Origin: Ostrinia nubilalis
Lineage: Eukaryota; Arthropoda; Insecta; Lepidoptera; Crambidae
Length of the DNA stretch: 64,000 nucleotides
Assembly (NCBI RefSeq): GCF_963855985.1
Contig: NC_087111.1
Span: 4,221,001-4,285,000 of the forward strand
Direction of reading: 5' to 3'
Each line of letters begins with the position of its first letter. Position 1 is the first letter of the stretch. Made by a program: the position numbers and the translations under genes. Below the pieces are notes generated by a model. It made no database searches. It was given only the letters and a program-made list of their open reading frames with translations, and was not told the DNA's origin. Positions 22,666 through 34,900 of this stretch are shown piece after piece.

Positions 22666-22788
22666 TTATGCTGGGTTGCACCATCTTACTACTTTGACAA
22701 ACGTCAAAAGTTGCCAAACTCCATACAAAATACACCCGGTTATAGTTATTAGTTACGGCCAAAGTTAGGTGGTGCAACTCAGCCTTAA
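22666..22788. mobile_element. MITE family B copy
   Basis: TATGCTGGGTTGCACCATC at the left and GGTGGTGCAACTCAGCCTTA at the right. Confidence 0.8.
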
Positions 22789-22980
22789 AAGTGAAGTAGC
22801 ATCAGCATCAAGTACGTTCAGTCAGTCATTTTCATGGTTGTTAAAATTATTATTTCTAATAAAATTAATTAATAAATGCTCCAGATTTTATTATAATTTC
22901 TTATGTTCTTCTTGTTAGAAGTGTCTATTCAGTCTAACAGAAAAATAAGTTCCTAGACTGTTAGACATCAGCCAATTGTG

Positions 22981-23101
22981 TCATCATAATCATCATTTCA
23001 GCCACAGGACGTCCACTGCTGAACATAGTCCTCCCCCAATGATTTCCACATTGAGCGGTTGGTAGCGGCCTTTATGAGGTCGTCGGTCCACTTTGTGGCC
23101 A
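22981..23101 (-). mobile_element. RTE-type LINE 3' end fragment
   Basis: TCATCATAATCATCATTTCAG tail, then CCACAGGACGTCCACTGCTG, the reverse of the VQQW end. Confidence 0.7.
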
Positions 23102-23426
23102 GCCAGCCAGTTGCGTACCAAGTATAAAACGCACTGTAGTATTTTTTCCTAAATTTGTTATGTCTAAAATCGTTTGATATTTTCTACCTTCATCTTAAGA
23201 CAGGCGGTAGGTAGGTACTTTGAAACCTACTCAATGAATGGTTATTCGATTGGAATGAATTTATGCTCGAGTAAGAATCGAGACTCTAAGACGGCTTCAT
23301 AAACATTAATTTGTTTGATGGTTGTAGGATGTGGATTGTGGCTGTCTTTCTAGTGCTAAAATAACTTTAGACATTAGACTTGATAGACATTAGACAACTC
23401 GGGGTTCTAATTTATAGATGACCTAA

Positions 23427-23565
23427 ACTGAACTCTCCCACGAAACTCATTGACAGGGGGACGCCACCATCGTTCAACTATAGTTTCCAACAAGGCAAAA
23501 ATCGGCACCAGCGATCCAGTATTGACGGTGGCGCCCCGCTGTCAATGTCACGGATAGGACAGTTC
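23427..23565. repeat. Inverted repeat with GACAGGGGGACGCCACC arm
   Basis: TGAACTCTCCC, then CATTGACAGGGGGACGCCACC on the left, GGTGGCGCCCCGCTGTCAATG and GGACAGTTCA on the right. Likely a MITE. Confidence 0.6.
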
Positions 23566-24429
23566 AATATATTGGGTCTTTATAGGAATAACTATGAACC
23601 TACTACCCGTTCGCGCTAAGTTTGCCGGTCCGTGGAATGCGTTTTGCGCGTCCCCTCTCCCAACCGCGATTAAACGCAATTAGTTAGTGATTAAACGCAA
23701 TTAATGTGTCTTAATTTACACAGATACACAATTTTTATCAATATTAATAAAACAAATTATTTTCAATATACTTTACTGTACCTAGTTATAGACGATTCCC
23801 TTCGAGTGACGTCATATCGCTAGCGGTAAACATATCGCGAACGGTTTGTGCCTGTATTTTGAAAGTAGCTAACATAAGCTACATTGCCTTGATGATGCTT
23901 GATGTATTGATGAATTTTCAGGAGCTTACTTATAAACATTTTCAGGAGTTTACAAGTAGACAAGTAATTAGTATATTTTTTAAATAATTGAAGTCGTTAA
24001 CATCACCCTACTCATGAACCTGATTATTCTAATACATAAAACAGTTAAAATCCATCTTCTTCTATTGAATGTTGATTGAAGTTTAAAATGGTAATAAATT
24101 AAGGTTTAAAAATTCTGTAATTTGACTTTTGACCCCTATTTTTTGTAATTAATATTTTTCGGGCCTCATCCCAATAAATTATTAATTAACCTTTACTGGT
24201 TTGACAGGTTGGATCGCTATTTAATAAGATGACAACTACAGGCTACTTTTTTGAGTCAAAAATATTTGTATTTTTTTACGTTATCCTAAAATGTCAAGAA
24301 TTTACTGAAATATGTTTTAATTATTTAATTACAATTATGTTGTTAACTTCAAACTTTGACTTATTAATTTCTATAGTGAATAGGTACTGATTTAGCCACT
24401 TATCAATGTAATTCAATTGTTTCTCGTTA
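23566..24429. other. Intergenic AT-rich DNA
   Basis: Lies between the convergent Osiris genes; nothing supported. Confidence 0.5.
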
Positions 24430-24535
24430 TCATCATCATCATCATTTCAGCCATAGGACGTCCACTGCTGAACATAGGCCTCCCCCAATGATTTTCATGT
24501 TGATAGATTGGTAGCAGCCTGCGTCCAATGCATTT
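24430..24535 (-). mobile_element. RTE-type LINE 3' end fragment
   Basis: ATCATCATCATCATTTCAG, then CCATAGGACGTCCACTGCTG. Confidence 0.75.
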
Positions 24536-25104
24536 CACGTAATTTATTAATTTAATTTGCTTAATTGCCTGTAGAAGAGAAAATAAAAAATGCGAGCTTA
24601 GTTAAAATTATTTATTTAACTAAGTGCTGAATAAATATCTTATTACAACAACTCTTACAACTAAAAATAAATTACAATATTTAAATAAAGTCGACGGGGC
24701 TCGCGCTTAGTACAGTCTTCGACAAGAATCAGTCTTAATTAAAGGTACTCAACGTCTTAATTCATTTGGACATCAACGAAGGTTTGAACTAGAACAGGGT
24801 CCATTTGGTTAGGACGTTGAGTGTTCACAGCTAAATGCCAGACCATCTGGGAATAGCCACAAAATGGATAGGATCAGAAGACAATCTACGTACAAAGTGC
24901 ACTTGGGTAAAGCACACGTAGACAACGCGACAATAGCGCGAAGTATCGCAAACCAGTCTAAACCAGTTAAAACCAGTCTAAACCAGTGCGAGCGCAAATG
25001 TGGCCCGCTTAAAACACGCGTCTGTATGTGTTGCTGATTGTCTTCTGTTACTATCTATTTTGTGGTAGCGGATCAAATCGAAACGATGGCCTGGCATTTA
25101 GCTA
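24536..25104. other. Intergenic DNA without a recognised gene
   Basis: Contains a short direct repeat of AACCAGT(C/T)TAAACCAGT near 24955-24987. No supported gene. Confidence 0.4.
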
Positions 25105-25287
25105 TTGCAGTGTCACATGATCCGTTCGTCCAATTATGGGGTAGCCGTTGGCATGGCCACAGGTGTGCCGTACATTTCGGGCATTTGGGGCATTTGGGGC
25201 AACTGGGGCATAACATACATGGGCATGGTCATGGTCGGAGCGTTACTCAGGCCCGCGGGCGGTAGACCAAATAGGAATCTGAAGTAG
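25105..25287 (+). other. Trp/Gly-rich hydrophobic open frame, unknown
   Basis: The frame runs to TAG at 25285-25287 and encodes a hydrophobic stretch with repeated Gly-Ile-Trp (GIWGIWGNWG), then Met/Gly-rich (MGMVMVGALLRP) and a basic end (RPNRNLK). A possible acceptor GCTATTGCAG ends at 25110. GC content is higher than around it. I do not recognise it. It may be a lone terminal exon of a membrane protein or chance coding in a Gly-rich simple sequence. Confidence 0.2.
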
Positions 25288-25382
25288 CGCGCGAGGTTCC
25301 ATAAAACATTGGACGTCTCCGGTACCCTGTAGAACAATATCCGTAAATTACAAATAATAATGTCAAATCAAATACAGTACTT

Positions 25383-25551
25383 ATAGATCTTTTCATCCAC
25401 GAAGACGCGCCCCACCATTCATCCGCTAATGTTTGAGTGTTATCGGTACACGCTAAATTATCCAAGAGCGCACACGCACACTACAATAATGACGCTCGGA
25501 TTGCTCTGATCAAACTCCCCGTACCCCGCGCGTTTTCATGGCTGAAACGAT
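25383..25551. mobile_element. MITE with TCATCCACGAAGACGCG ends
   Basis: Second copy of the family at 2458-2646; the right end is diverged (CGCGTTTTCATGGCTGAAAC). Confidence 0.75.
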
Positions 25552-25555
25552 CTTA

Positions 25556-25705
25556 GTTTTTGCAACTCACGAAGGCGAGCGAGCTTTACTTGTGTGTGTA
25601 CATGCACAAACGATAGTGTAAGGTCTGTCAAAACTTTTGAAAAACGTACAGTAGCGAGCCACCACACATGTTAAGCTCACTCGCCTTCGTGAATTGCAAC
25701 AACTA
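25556..25705. mobile_element. MITE with TTGCAACTCACGAAGGCGAG ends
   Basis: Left TTGCAACTCACGAAGGCGAG, right CTCGCCTTCGTGAATTGCAA. Another copy is at 50056-50212. Confidence 0.8.
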
Positions 25706-25766
25706 TACTATACCATGAGTTTAAATTGATACCCCGCAGACTCCAGACTTTTAGTATATTAGTTGG

Positions 25767-25900
25767 GTAGACTTCCAATTTTAATGAGGAATCGGCCGAT
25801 GCCAAATCGGTGTAATGTGCCCACTTCCATACAAGTTCATACTCATTAATAACCCAAACAAACTATCGGCTGACAAAAAGTCTGCAGTCTACGGTGTGTC
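25767..25900. mobile_element. MITE remnant related to 4456-4632
   Basis: GTAGACTTCCAATTTTAATG, GGCCGATGCCAAATCGGTG and ACTATCGGCTGAC are shared, with ends GTAGACT and AGTCTAC. Confidence 0.45.
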
Positions 25901-25923
25901 TAAGTGCGAGTGCGTAAAAAAAA

Positions 25924-26987
25924 ACCGGCCAAGTGCGAGTCGGGCTCGCACACCGAGGGTTCCGCCGTACAAACGTAGCGGTTTACAATTTATGACGTAT
26001 TAAATCAAATTACTTACTTGATTCCGTTGCGAGTAGTGGCGAATTTCAAAATATGCGGTATGATTATTTTTTATTTATTTATTTTTCCTATATTTGCATT
26101 ATAGGTAGGTACCTACCTCAGCGTTTTGAATTTTTGCGTTGATTTAGAATTTCTCACAGTTTAGAGGCAATTAGATTTAAGAAGTGTTTGATATGAATTT
26201 CAACTTTAATATCTCTACGCGTTAATGTGAAAAAGGGTAGGTAGTAAGTTTATAATTATTAAAAAAATATTTTATGTCATGTAAGCAAAAATAATATTTT
26301 AAATTTTATATAACTTCAAATTTATCATTTTCGCAATTTTTCCTTTATCTGTACTATATAACGTTGCTTCGTGCCGAATTTCAAGATTCTGAGTTCACAG
26401 GAAGTACCTTGTAGGTTTTGATTCCCTAGCGTGTGACGGAAATTCGTCTAAGGTGTCGGTATAAACTGCTGTATCTTTTGATCGCGTTAACTTAGAAGTT
26501 TGATTTTTTTACTTCTTAAAGGGACAATAGATCTAGGTATTTGGTATAAATTTCAATTTGATACCTTTATTCGTTCGTGAGAAATAAGGTAGTAAGTTTC
26601 ATTTTATTAAAATATTTTTATTATATTATATAACTAAAAAAATGTAATTTTCGCAATTTTTCCTATATTTGCATTATATGACAATGCTTTATGCCAAATT
26701 TCAAGATTCTGAGTTTACGGGAAGTATCCTGTAGGTTTTGATTCCTTTGCGAGTGTCGAAAATTTGTTGAAAATATCGACATAATCGGCTGTATCTTTTG
26801 ATTGGCTTGGCTTAGAAATTTGATATTTTCACAGCTTAAAGGGACAATAGACCTGAGTATTTCATGTGAATTTCAGCTTGATACGTTCACGCGTTCTTGA
26901 GATAAAGGGTCTTGACAGACGGACGGACGGACAACAAAGTGATCCTATAAGGGTTCCGTTTTTTCCTTTTGAGGTACGGAACCCTAA
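25924..26987 (+). mobile_element. Non-autonomous element family G, young copy 1
   Basis: Starts ACCGGCCAAGTGCGAGTCGG and ends at the ACGGAACCCTAA hairpin. It is almost identical over about 1.06 kb to 35932-36984, but the flanks differ, so this is transposition and not a misassembly of one locus. No coding capacity. Confidence 0.85.
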
Positions 26988-26998
26988 AAATACATAAA

Positions 26999-27100
26999 AT
27001 GTATGATTGTACAGCGCCCTTAGCGGTTACTTTCAAATCATATTTATATTTTTTTGGCGCACCCGCTAGCGATGACATAATGTAAACTCATGGTAAAGCT
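26999..27100. mobile_element. MITE family C, partial copy
   Basis: TGTACAGCGCCCTTAGCGG, CCGCTAGCGATGAC, then TAAACTCATGGTAA, matching the right half of 18015-18215. Confidence 0.6.
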
Positions 27101-27626
27101 ACACGTGCAGACGTTAAGTTTAAAGTAAATATTCGGCTCGAAGAGTTTGTTTTGATACGATCAGGAATGGTTTAAGTACTAATAAGGCAAAATTAACGAA
27201 CCTGGATCAGCAGATTATTATCAAAGTCTGTTATCTCTGTTATCTCCAACAATAACAAAATTAATAATAATAAAATTATGCTGATCATATAACAAAACAA
27301 GCTTTTAGAGACTCGCAACTAAATTTCCATGATCACTTTTCAATTTCGATTAATTTCCTAGAAATTTAAAATGTTATAAAACACGAGTTAAAAAAAGTGA
27401 TCATAAAACTGAAATTAATAGCAGAACATTGTAAACATTCTCATTGATATTTACAAAATAGTCCACCCTTTAACACCATGATACAAAATTTTATACAAAA
27501 TAAATCTGCATTTAAAAACCTTTGAAAACCACCACCAAGTTGCTGACGCTACCCTATAAATGCTAGTTTAAATGCAAAAACCTTAATTAAATGCAAATTG
27601 TTCGATTCCGTATATAAAACTTGAAC
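27101..27626. other. Region downstream of Osiris gene 2
   Basis: AT-rich, probably 3' UTR and intergenic DNA. No AATAAA on the - strand was found near the stop. Confidence 0.4.
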
Positions 27627-28908
27627 CTAGGACTTCGTTTTCTTTTTCTTTTTTGTCGTCTTTACTTTTGCTGGTTTTATCTTGTCTACTTCTTTACTAT
27701 TAATATGCTCATGTAGCTGTTCTTCTACACTAACATACCCATCAATCAGTTCTAAAGTCCACATTAATATTTCGTAGGCAAAACTGTAATATTTCGGAGG
27801 CTCTTTAGACTTAAGAGAATCTTTGATTACATATTTAGCATAGTCTTGAGCCTGCTTAACAACTTTATCCATAAAATCTGAACTAAGTAAATTTTCAAAG
27901 AAATCTAAAAAGCCTCTACTTCTCCTACCGACTCCAAAACTGTTTTGATTCACATTTTCAAAGACAGTGGAATTGCGGTAAGTGACTACAGTAGAATCAT
28001 CGTCGATACTTCTTTTAGATCTCATGCGGTTTTTCGGTCCAAAAACTGGTTTAGTTTTATTGTATGCTTTTTTTGGTTGGGCCTTTTTAGTAAAATTAAT
28101 CGACAAAATTGGATGTTCAGCTAAAACTATAATAGGCTTCCATTCACCAGATGCCGATAATGTTGCATTACTTATATTGTTGGTTGCGTTATTAGTAGGC
28201 ACGAATGTTTCCCTTCTGTAAGGCCTAAGCCTGCTATTATTGGGCCTAGCCATAAAAGTGTTTGGATTGACAAAAAACTTGACTTTCGGGTAGTAAAAAG
28301 TATTCGGATAGTTGTATTTATATTTTTTCGTTTTCAAATAATCGTACAAGTCCTTGTTGTGTTTCAACCGTTCCAGGCTGATTTTCAGTTCTGTGTATTT
28401 CTTCGGCCTGTGCTTGAACGTTTTTCTGTACGTCATTTTTCTTTGCGCAATCAGTCTGGGTTGTGGCACGAGTATGACTTTTGGTTGTGGTGCACTGTCA
28501 GCAACTTCTGGTTCGTAGACCGCCGTGGTGGGAACATCCGAGTTCATCCCTCTGAAGGTGGCTGGCATCGAGTAGAATACGTTAGCGATTGGGTCGACAA
28601 GACTCCTGATGCGTTCTAGGATTGGTTCAAGGAATTTTAGCAGTTTCGACTTACCGTCCCATCTTTCTGATGCTCTTGTTGAGTTAACTAGTTGGAGAGT
28701 CGGCGCCTGTTGCGACTGCTGAGCGGTGGCGTCTGCGGTCTGCAAGAGCTCGTGTGCATGTGGGTGGTTTGCCATTGCAGTGGGATTATACATCTCTGGT
28801 GCTGCAAACTGTGGGCTCACTCCGCTTACGGAGTATGCGTGCGAAGAGGCGCTCGGAAAGTCAATCGGGTATTGCGAATATAGATACGGGTGGTTTTGTA
28901 AACCGACG
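27627..28908 (-). CDS. Osiris gene 2, exon 4 (long basic C-terminal tail)
   Basis: The acceptor is TAATTCCAG before 28908, phase 2 in, with the stop at 27627. The exon gives 426 residues. It opens with Tyr/Pro/Ser/His-rich sequence (HPYLYSQYPIDFP), typical of the region after the membrane segment. A Gln-rich stretch follows, then a strongly basic Lys/Tyr region around residues 365-420 of the protein, several Asn-X-Ser/Thr sites, a furin-like R-M-R-S-K-R before SIDDD (residue 507), an amphipathic C-terminal part with AQDYAK, and a Lys-rich end (KKKKKTKS). Most Osiris proteins are about 250-350 residues, so this tail is exceptional. No AATAAA was found close downstream on this strand. Confidence 0.87.
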
Positions 28909-31900
28909 CTGGAATTAAAAATACGCTTTTAAGGTGTGCGGCTCTAACATAACGTCAGTCGTAGTCCAAGTCAGGTTTGTTGTTTAGTCCGGAATTACGT
29001 TTGCATTTGCGTTAACGGTTTCTAGTAGTCTGTAAATTTTTTAACCCTATTTTGACCCCAATCTCAATGATTAGTTGCTAGTGAGTTTGAAGGTGTTTTT
29101 TTAACTTGTTAATTGATGCTACCTATCGGTTTTTTTACTATCATCTATTTTTTGAGTCTGTTTTGACCTAAGGCGAAAGCAATTGGTTTAATTCTATATG
29201 AGCAAAAGTGAGACCTAAATATATTTTTAAAATGGTTAATTTTTTAAATGTCGTTAGTTTGTAGTTTACGAAGTCACACAGTGTCTGAACTTTTGAAGGC
29301 TATTATGAAAGTACCAATCAGCGTGTAATTTTGTTGAATTAATATTTTAGTGCTTATGAAAGCATACAAGGCTAGAATCAAATAGTGCATACTCATGTGT
29401 AATTATTTTGTGAAGTTTTTAAACAAATCTGTTGCGAAAATCTAAGTCTAATTAATTTTTCAGTCAATCATGACTTATTTTTGCAAAAAGTGGCTGATTC
29501 CTTATATTAATTACTAATTATTTATATTTATACAACACATCCATTAAAAGGTGTATAATCCAAAAATAATAACTTTATTTCAACAATGTTTCCCGAGTTG
29601 TAACTTAATTATAATTTATTTCCTGTAATAAATAATGAGATTTATGTAAGTTCTGGTTACAATGTATCAATATTTATTAATAATAAATTGTTATTATTTC
29701 TTCAAAGTTAGCCGATAGTTAATAATTTGTAGTTGATGTATTTATTCGATTATGAACCTAAAGTCAATTGAAGAGCTCCAATAAAAAGTAATTTTCGTGT
29801 CATATTATTATGTTATTATTCCAGCGGACAGTTTTCAGTCAGTCACGTAACGCAAGAGAAACTGTACAGTCTACAAGAAAATTTTAATTACCACCAGGTG
29901 AAAGTCACAAAAAATAGCACGCAGTCTGCGTGAGGAAAATCTTGCATTTTTCATGTGTCTAGAAAAATGTTTTCCTCCGTTCAAGTGGAACTAACTTCCA
30001 CATTATGTACATTACTATACGTGCGTGTCATTGTCAGTCAAGTCATGCTTTGAATTTACAGATTAGAGCGTTTTAGAAAAGCAGAATGAGCCAATGAAAA
30101 GTCTGGCTCACACTGCTTTTGTCAAAAAATAAAATAGGCGTAATGCTATTGAGAAACTGGTATTTGTTTGAGAAATATTGATTTGTGTGCGATAATTTAC
30201 TAAAAAAATACTTCGCGTTAAAGTTTCTGATGATGATAAGCTTGTTAGATAGAACATATCAATTCTAAGTGGCCTTTTTTCAATAACTAAAAGGAAAATG
30301 CTATAAACTATGACTGTATATTTAACAATAATAAATTACGCGTGTTTTTATTACACAATTATTATAATAACATTATTATTTTCTCTTTTTGAATGTATAA
30401 TTTATTATTAGCTATATTTCACTTTCAGAGAATACATAATATTATACAATTATTGTAATATCACATTTTGATTTATTGACATTTAATTATTATTGTTTAT
30501 GATCTAATATTTTATATAGTAACCATATTATTTAATTGATTTATATTAATTAATTACCTACGTTAATAATTTTGTATAATTAGATTACGATACGTAATCT
30601 ACGTCAAAACAAGCAAAAGAATTGTTGTTGTATACTGAAATATTTTTGTTATCCAATTAATAAGATAACAATCTAAGTAGATGGAATTCTTCCTTCAATT
30701 TCTAAAGATACATAATTACTTTAATTGTTTGCCACAACAAATAATAATTTTACAGTCACTGAGTCATTGAAATAAAATTGATATAGATCATTCCAATTAG
30801 AAAGAAACTGCATTTTTATAGCAAAATAAAGAAATTAAGATACTAAGTTTAATTTCTATTACTAAATTGGTTTATCGTTTCTTATCTTTTGTGAATATGC
30901 TTCAGTTTTGAAACAGTTGATTTATTTAGAAGGCAGGGGACTGATCTCTTGTTCATAGTCTAATTATATTTGCGAGTCTTTTTAAGCAATAATGTGAAAT
31001 AAAATATGCTTCAGTTTTGAAGCAGTTGATTTATTTAGAAGCCAAGGGACTGATCCCCAGTCCAGTGGAATTATTTTTACTTGTTATTTTTTTCAATTAG
31101 TTAGTTCTTTAGTTATAGTTATTCATTTCCATGTAGGTATGCGTGTTTGTCTTGTTGGTTGTCCTAATAAATAAAATTATTCCTTTTTTTCTCAAAATGC
31201 CAGAATAGTTTCTCAATAACATCACACCTGTTCAATCACCATTTTTTTGTTTACTTACCCACTGGTGTATGATTCGTACAGTTTCTTGGCGGCCATGCCA
31301 ACTGTCACCAGTAGGGCCAGTTTGCTAGCAACGAACGCCTTCAGCGTCAGGGCGGTGACTATGGCAAGTGCGAAAATGACTACTGCAGCAGACTTCATGC
31401 CGAAGAGCAGGGGAATTACAGCCATTAGGACTTTTTTCCGTTGCCGCCTCCCTGGAAAGAGAAAGGGATTGGTTGAGAAGGTGTGTTTTTGGTTAAGCAA
31501 TAATAAGACTTATGACGTAAAAAAGTAAGCGGACAACACTATAGTTGGACAACACTGAAATATCCCAGATATGACATTTATAGGAGACTAATATCAATAC
31601 TGCGTTATTAGTTCTATTTTTTGCCACTAAAGTGTCCCCATATTTATGACATTTAGAGGGTACAAATATCAATACTGGGTTTTTTAAATCCGATTTTGGT
31701 TACTTGACGTTTCAGAATCGGTAGATGTCAGGAATAACGACATAATTATAACTGTCATTCTTTCCTTCGGCAATGACATTCTACAGGACGAAACACACTT
31801 ATCAGCCTGAAAATGGATCGTAATCGAATTAACTCCAGGCAGTCAGTAGTTTTTTGTATGAAACTGCAACGCACTTATTCGCACCGTAACGTAACGTAAA

Positions 31901-34900
31901 CGCCTCGCGGTTGTTGTTAACGTAAACAACTCACAAAAGGTGATACGGTATTGATCCCTTTCCGAGTTCATAAACGTGATACGTCCTTTAATCTCCCCAC
32001 ATACAAGCCATGTCGCACTATACTTTCATTCCAAACACCTCACTTTCAGTTACTGATAGTGTCTGGTCCATGAACTTTTTTAAGATGTCATTTTTTGTAA
32101 GTACCTATCAAAGATTTCAAATTGCAATAGAATCCTACATACTGCTACAGAGAAACAGTCTACACCATGTCGATATCACTTGGAATGGGTCTAGACAAAG
32201 CAATAAAGGAGAATTAAATTCTTCACTGCAAAACGAGTGTTAGGATATCGTAGTGCGAGGCATTTGTCGATGGTTTTATCGATTAAAATAAGCGGGTCAT
32301 TCTTACTAAGTGATTCTAATGTACATGATTTATAGCAGCAATGCAAGTAAAACTCAAGTAAAGGCTTACTTAGTCTTGGAAAAAAGTTGTGCAGCATTTG
32401 CAGAAAGAAAAACGAGTACTTTAAAATAAACTAAACGACTATCATTAATTTTGTAGTACAGTAAAAAAAAAAACAACTCTAGCGGGATAATTAACTGTGC
32501 TATGTGTTTCTATCTATCGCATGTAAAATGGAAAGGTATATCCAAAAATACTGAAGTAATTGTAGTGTAGCAGCGGAGCTAAACAACACAGAAAATGTTT
32601 CTGAACTCTACAGTTCTACACAATAAACATAAATTACTCAATTATAGATTTTGTCTTTAAAATAAATCAATCTTTTACACGACAAAATGTTGTTTATACT
32701 CATATACAATGAAGTCAATGCACTCGAATTAATTAACATTTTTAAAGTTTTAATACAAGAAGTATACATCTAGTTTTGGTCTTTAAAATAAATTTATTTT
32801 TACACAACAAGCTGTTACGTTCAGTTCATATTCTTAGACGATAAAGGTAATGTTCTCCAATTAATAATTTTAAAGTTATAATTACTATAATACTTAATGT
32901 TATTAAGAAAAATAAAATTTTATTACCAGTAAACCGCACTCAAGCGTCACAAAACATTTATTAATAGTTTTGTAAATTAACATTGTATCACTGGTAAAAT
33001 TGAGATTTTAAATTTATCGATACTAAAAAAATTTAATAGCTTATGAATTCCTGCACTAGAGTTAGTCGGAAAATGGGAACAGGGTGTAACGCGGAAATGT
33101 TCAGAATTCAAAAATTAATGAAACGGATTTTTTAAAAATTCATTTATAAATTGGTGAAAAAATCACGTTTGAGATTATTTTATGTCAGTTAAATATGATA
33201 GAAACATAAATAAATTATCATCATCATTTCAGCCACATGACGTCCACGCTGATTTTAAGCGATCCCCCAATGATTTCCATATCGCGCAGTTAGTCGAGGT
33301 CTTCCGTCCACTTTTTGAAGAAATGTATAATGTGCGCTTGAATACTTTTAAACACATTTATTTTGCCATTTTGTGGACTTTCATGAAAAATATTCGATTT
33401 TATCAGTTTTTTTCTAAAAATAAATTTTCTCTGAAAATCTTATCAGAGAAGAAAAGTACTTGAAGAGCAAGATCAATCTAAACTAAGTCTTATTTCTATG
33501 TACCAAATAGACTAAAATGCTTTCTAGATAATAAAACAAGGGCGAACATCTGTATCCTTCGAACATTGATGAATCTAGATGACATTGAATAACCAACAAT
33601 GTCACTGGAAAAGCAACTCTAGCTTTTAGTAACAAGCTTTATATTTCTTTGAGAATAATATTGAAAATGTTGCTTCAATAGATATTTTTGGAATTAATAA
33701 AAATGATAGTATCTACTTGTATCGATATTGTACGAAGCGGTGTAATATTTTACCATAGAAACCATTTATCTTACTTACTATTTGTGAAAAATAGTCACTG
33801 TAAATGATAGATGTGTTTTGAGAGAATTGTTACACTAGATTACACGATACATTACTGTTCGTTCGTTTCAGCCAAAAGACGTCCACTGCTGGACAAAGGC
33901 CTCCCCCAAGGATTTCCACAAAGACCACGGAAGAAGACCCTGGGCTCTTTCCGCGACATTTATCAGATCGTCGGTCCACCTAGTGGAGGCCTGTCCACGC
34001 TACGTCTTTCGGCTCGTGGTCGCCACTGAAGAACTTTCCTGCCCCAACGGCCGTCAGCTCTACGAGCTATGAGCCCCGCCCACTGCCACTTGCTTTTAGC
34101 GATTCTGAGGGCTATGTCAGTCACTTTGGTTCTCTTACGGATCTCCTCATTTCTGATACGATCACGCAGGGAAACTCCGAGCAAAGCACGCTTCATCGCC
34201 CTTTGGGTGACCTTGAGCCTTCTTATGAGACCCATAGTAGGTTACTGTAATCTAGTGTAATAATTCTGTAACACACCTATCATTAAACTTAATTTATAAT
34301 ATGGGTCAGATTTTATTTGAATAGACCGGTACTCTAAAGTTTTTATACGTGATAACAGATATCAGACCATAGCATAACGTTACTCTCACATTATACGAAA
34401 TACCTTTACGTGACTCAAATTTTAATGTCACACACGTCCTGTGAAAACCACAATGTAATCATAAAACTCATTAATTTTCTACAAATAGGCTTTTTGAAGC
34501 TTTTACGCATCCCATTACGTTGAGACCTACCACAGCTGTGGCTATACTAAATGTATGGAAACTGGAAACATTGAATTTTCAGATAGATCCAGTTTATTCT
34601 GTAACCTATTATTGATATCGATTGAAAGTTCTCGTGAAGCACTTTCAGGATCAATAATCAGTTTTTCGATAATTATCTTGTATAGTTTAGAAATAATCGA
34701 GTGAGATCACTTTCTTATCGTTTTCACCCTGTATGATGTGGGCTACGTTCAGTTTGATCTGCCTCAGAACGCTTCAAATATGACAAAGGTGTCCTTTGTC
34801 ATATTTGAAGCCTAAATTGACTAAAAGTCTTGAATAAAAATTGAATAAAAGTCTAAATTGACCCTAAAACGAATCAAACTTTAGACCAAGAGCTCCACAC

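Noticed and set aside
24955..24990. Short AAACCAGT repeats as a CRISPR-like array
   Set aside because: Units are about 12-14 bp and adjacent without spacers; a simple local repeat.
27982..28221. Hydrophobic + strand frame with SILLLDLMRFF
   Set aside because: It lies opposite the Osiris gene 2 tail exon, whose - strand frame is far longer and has matching splice phase.
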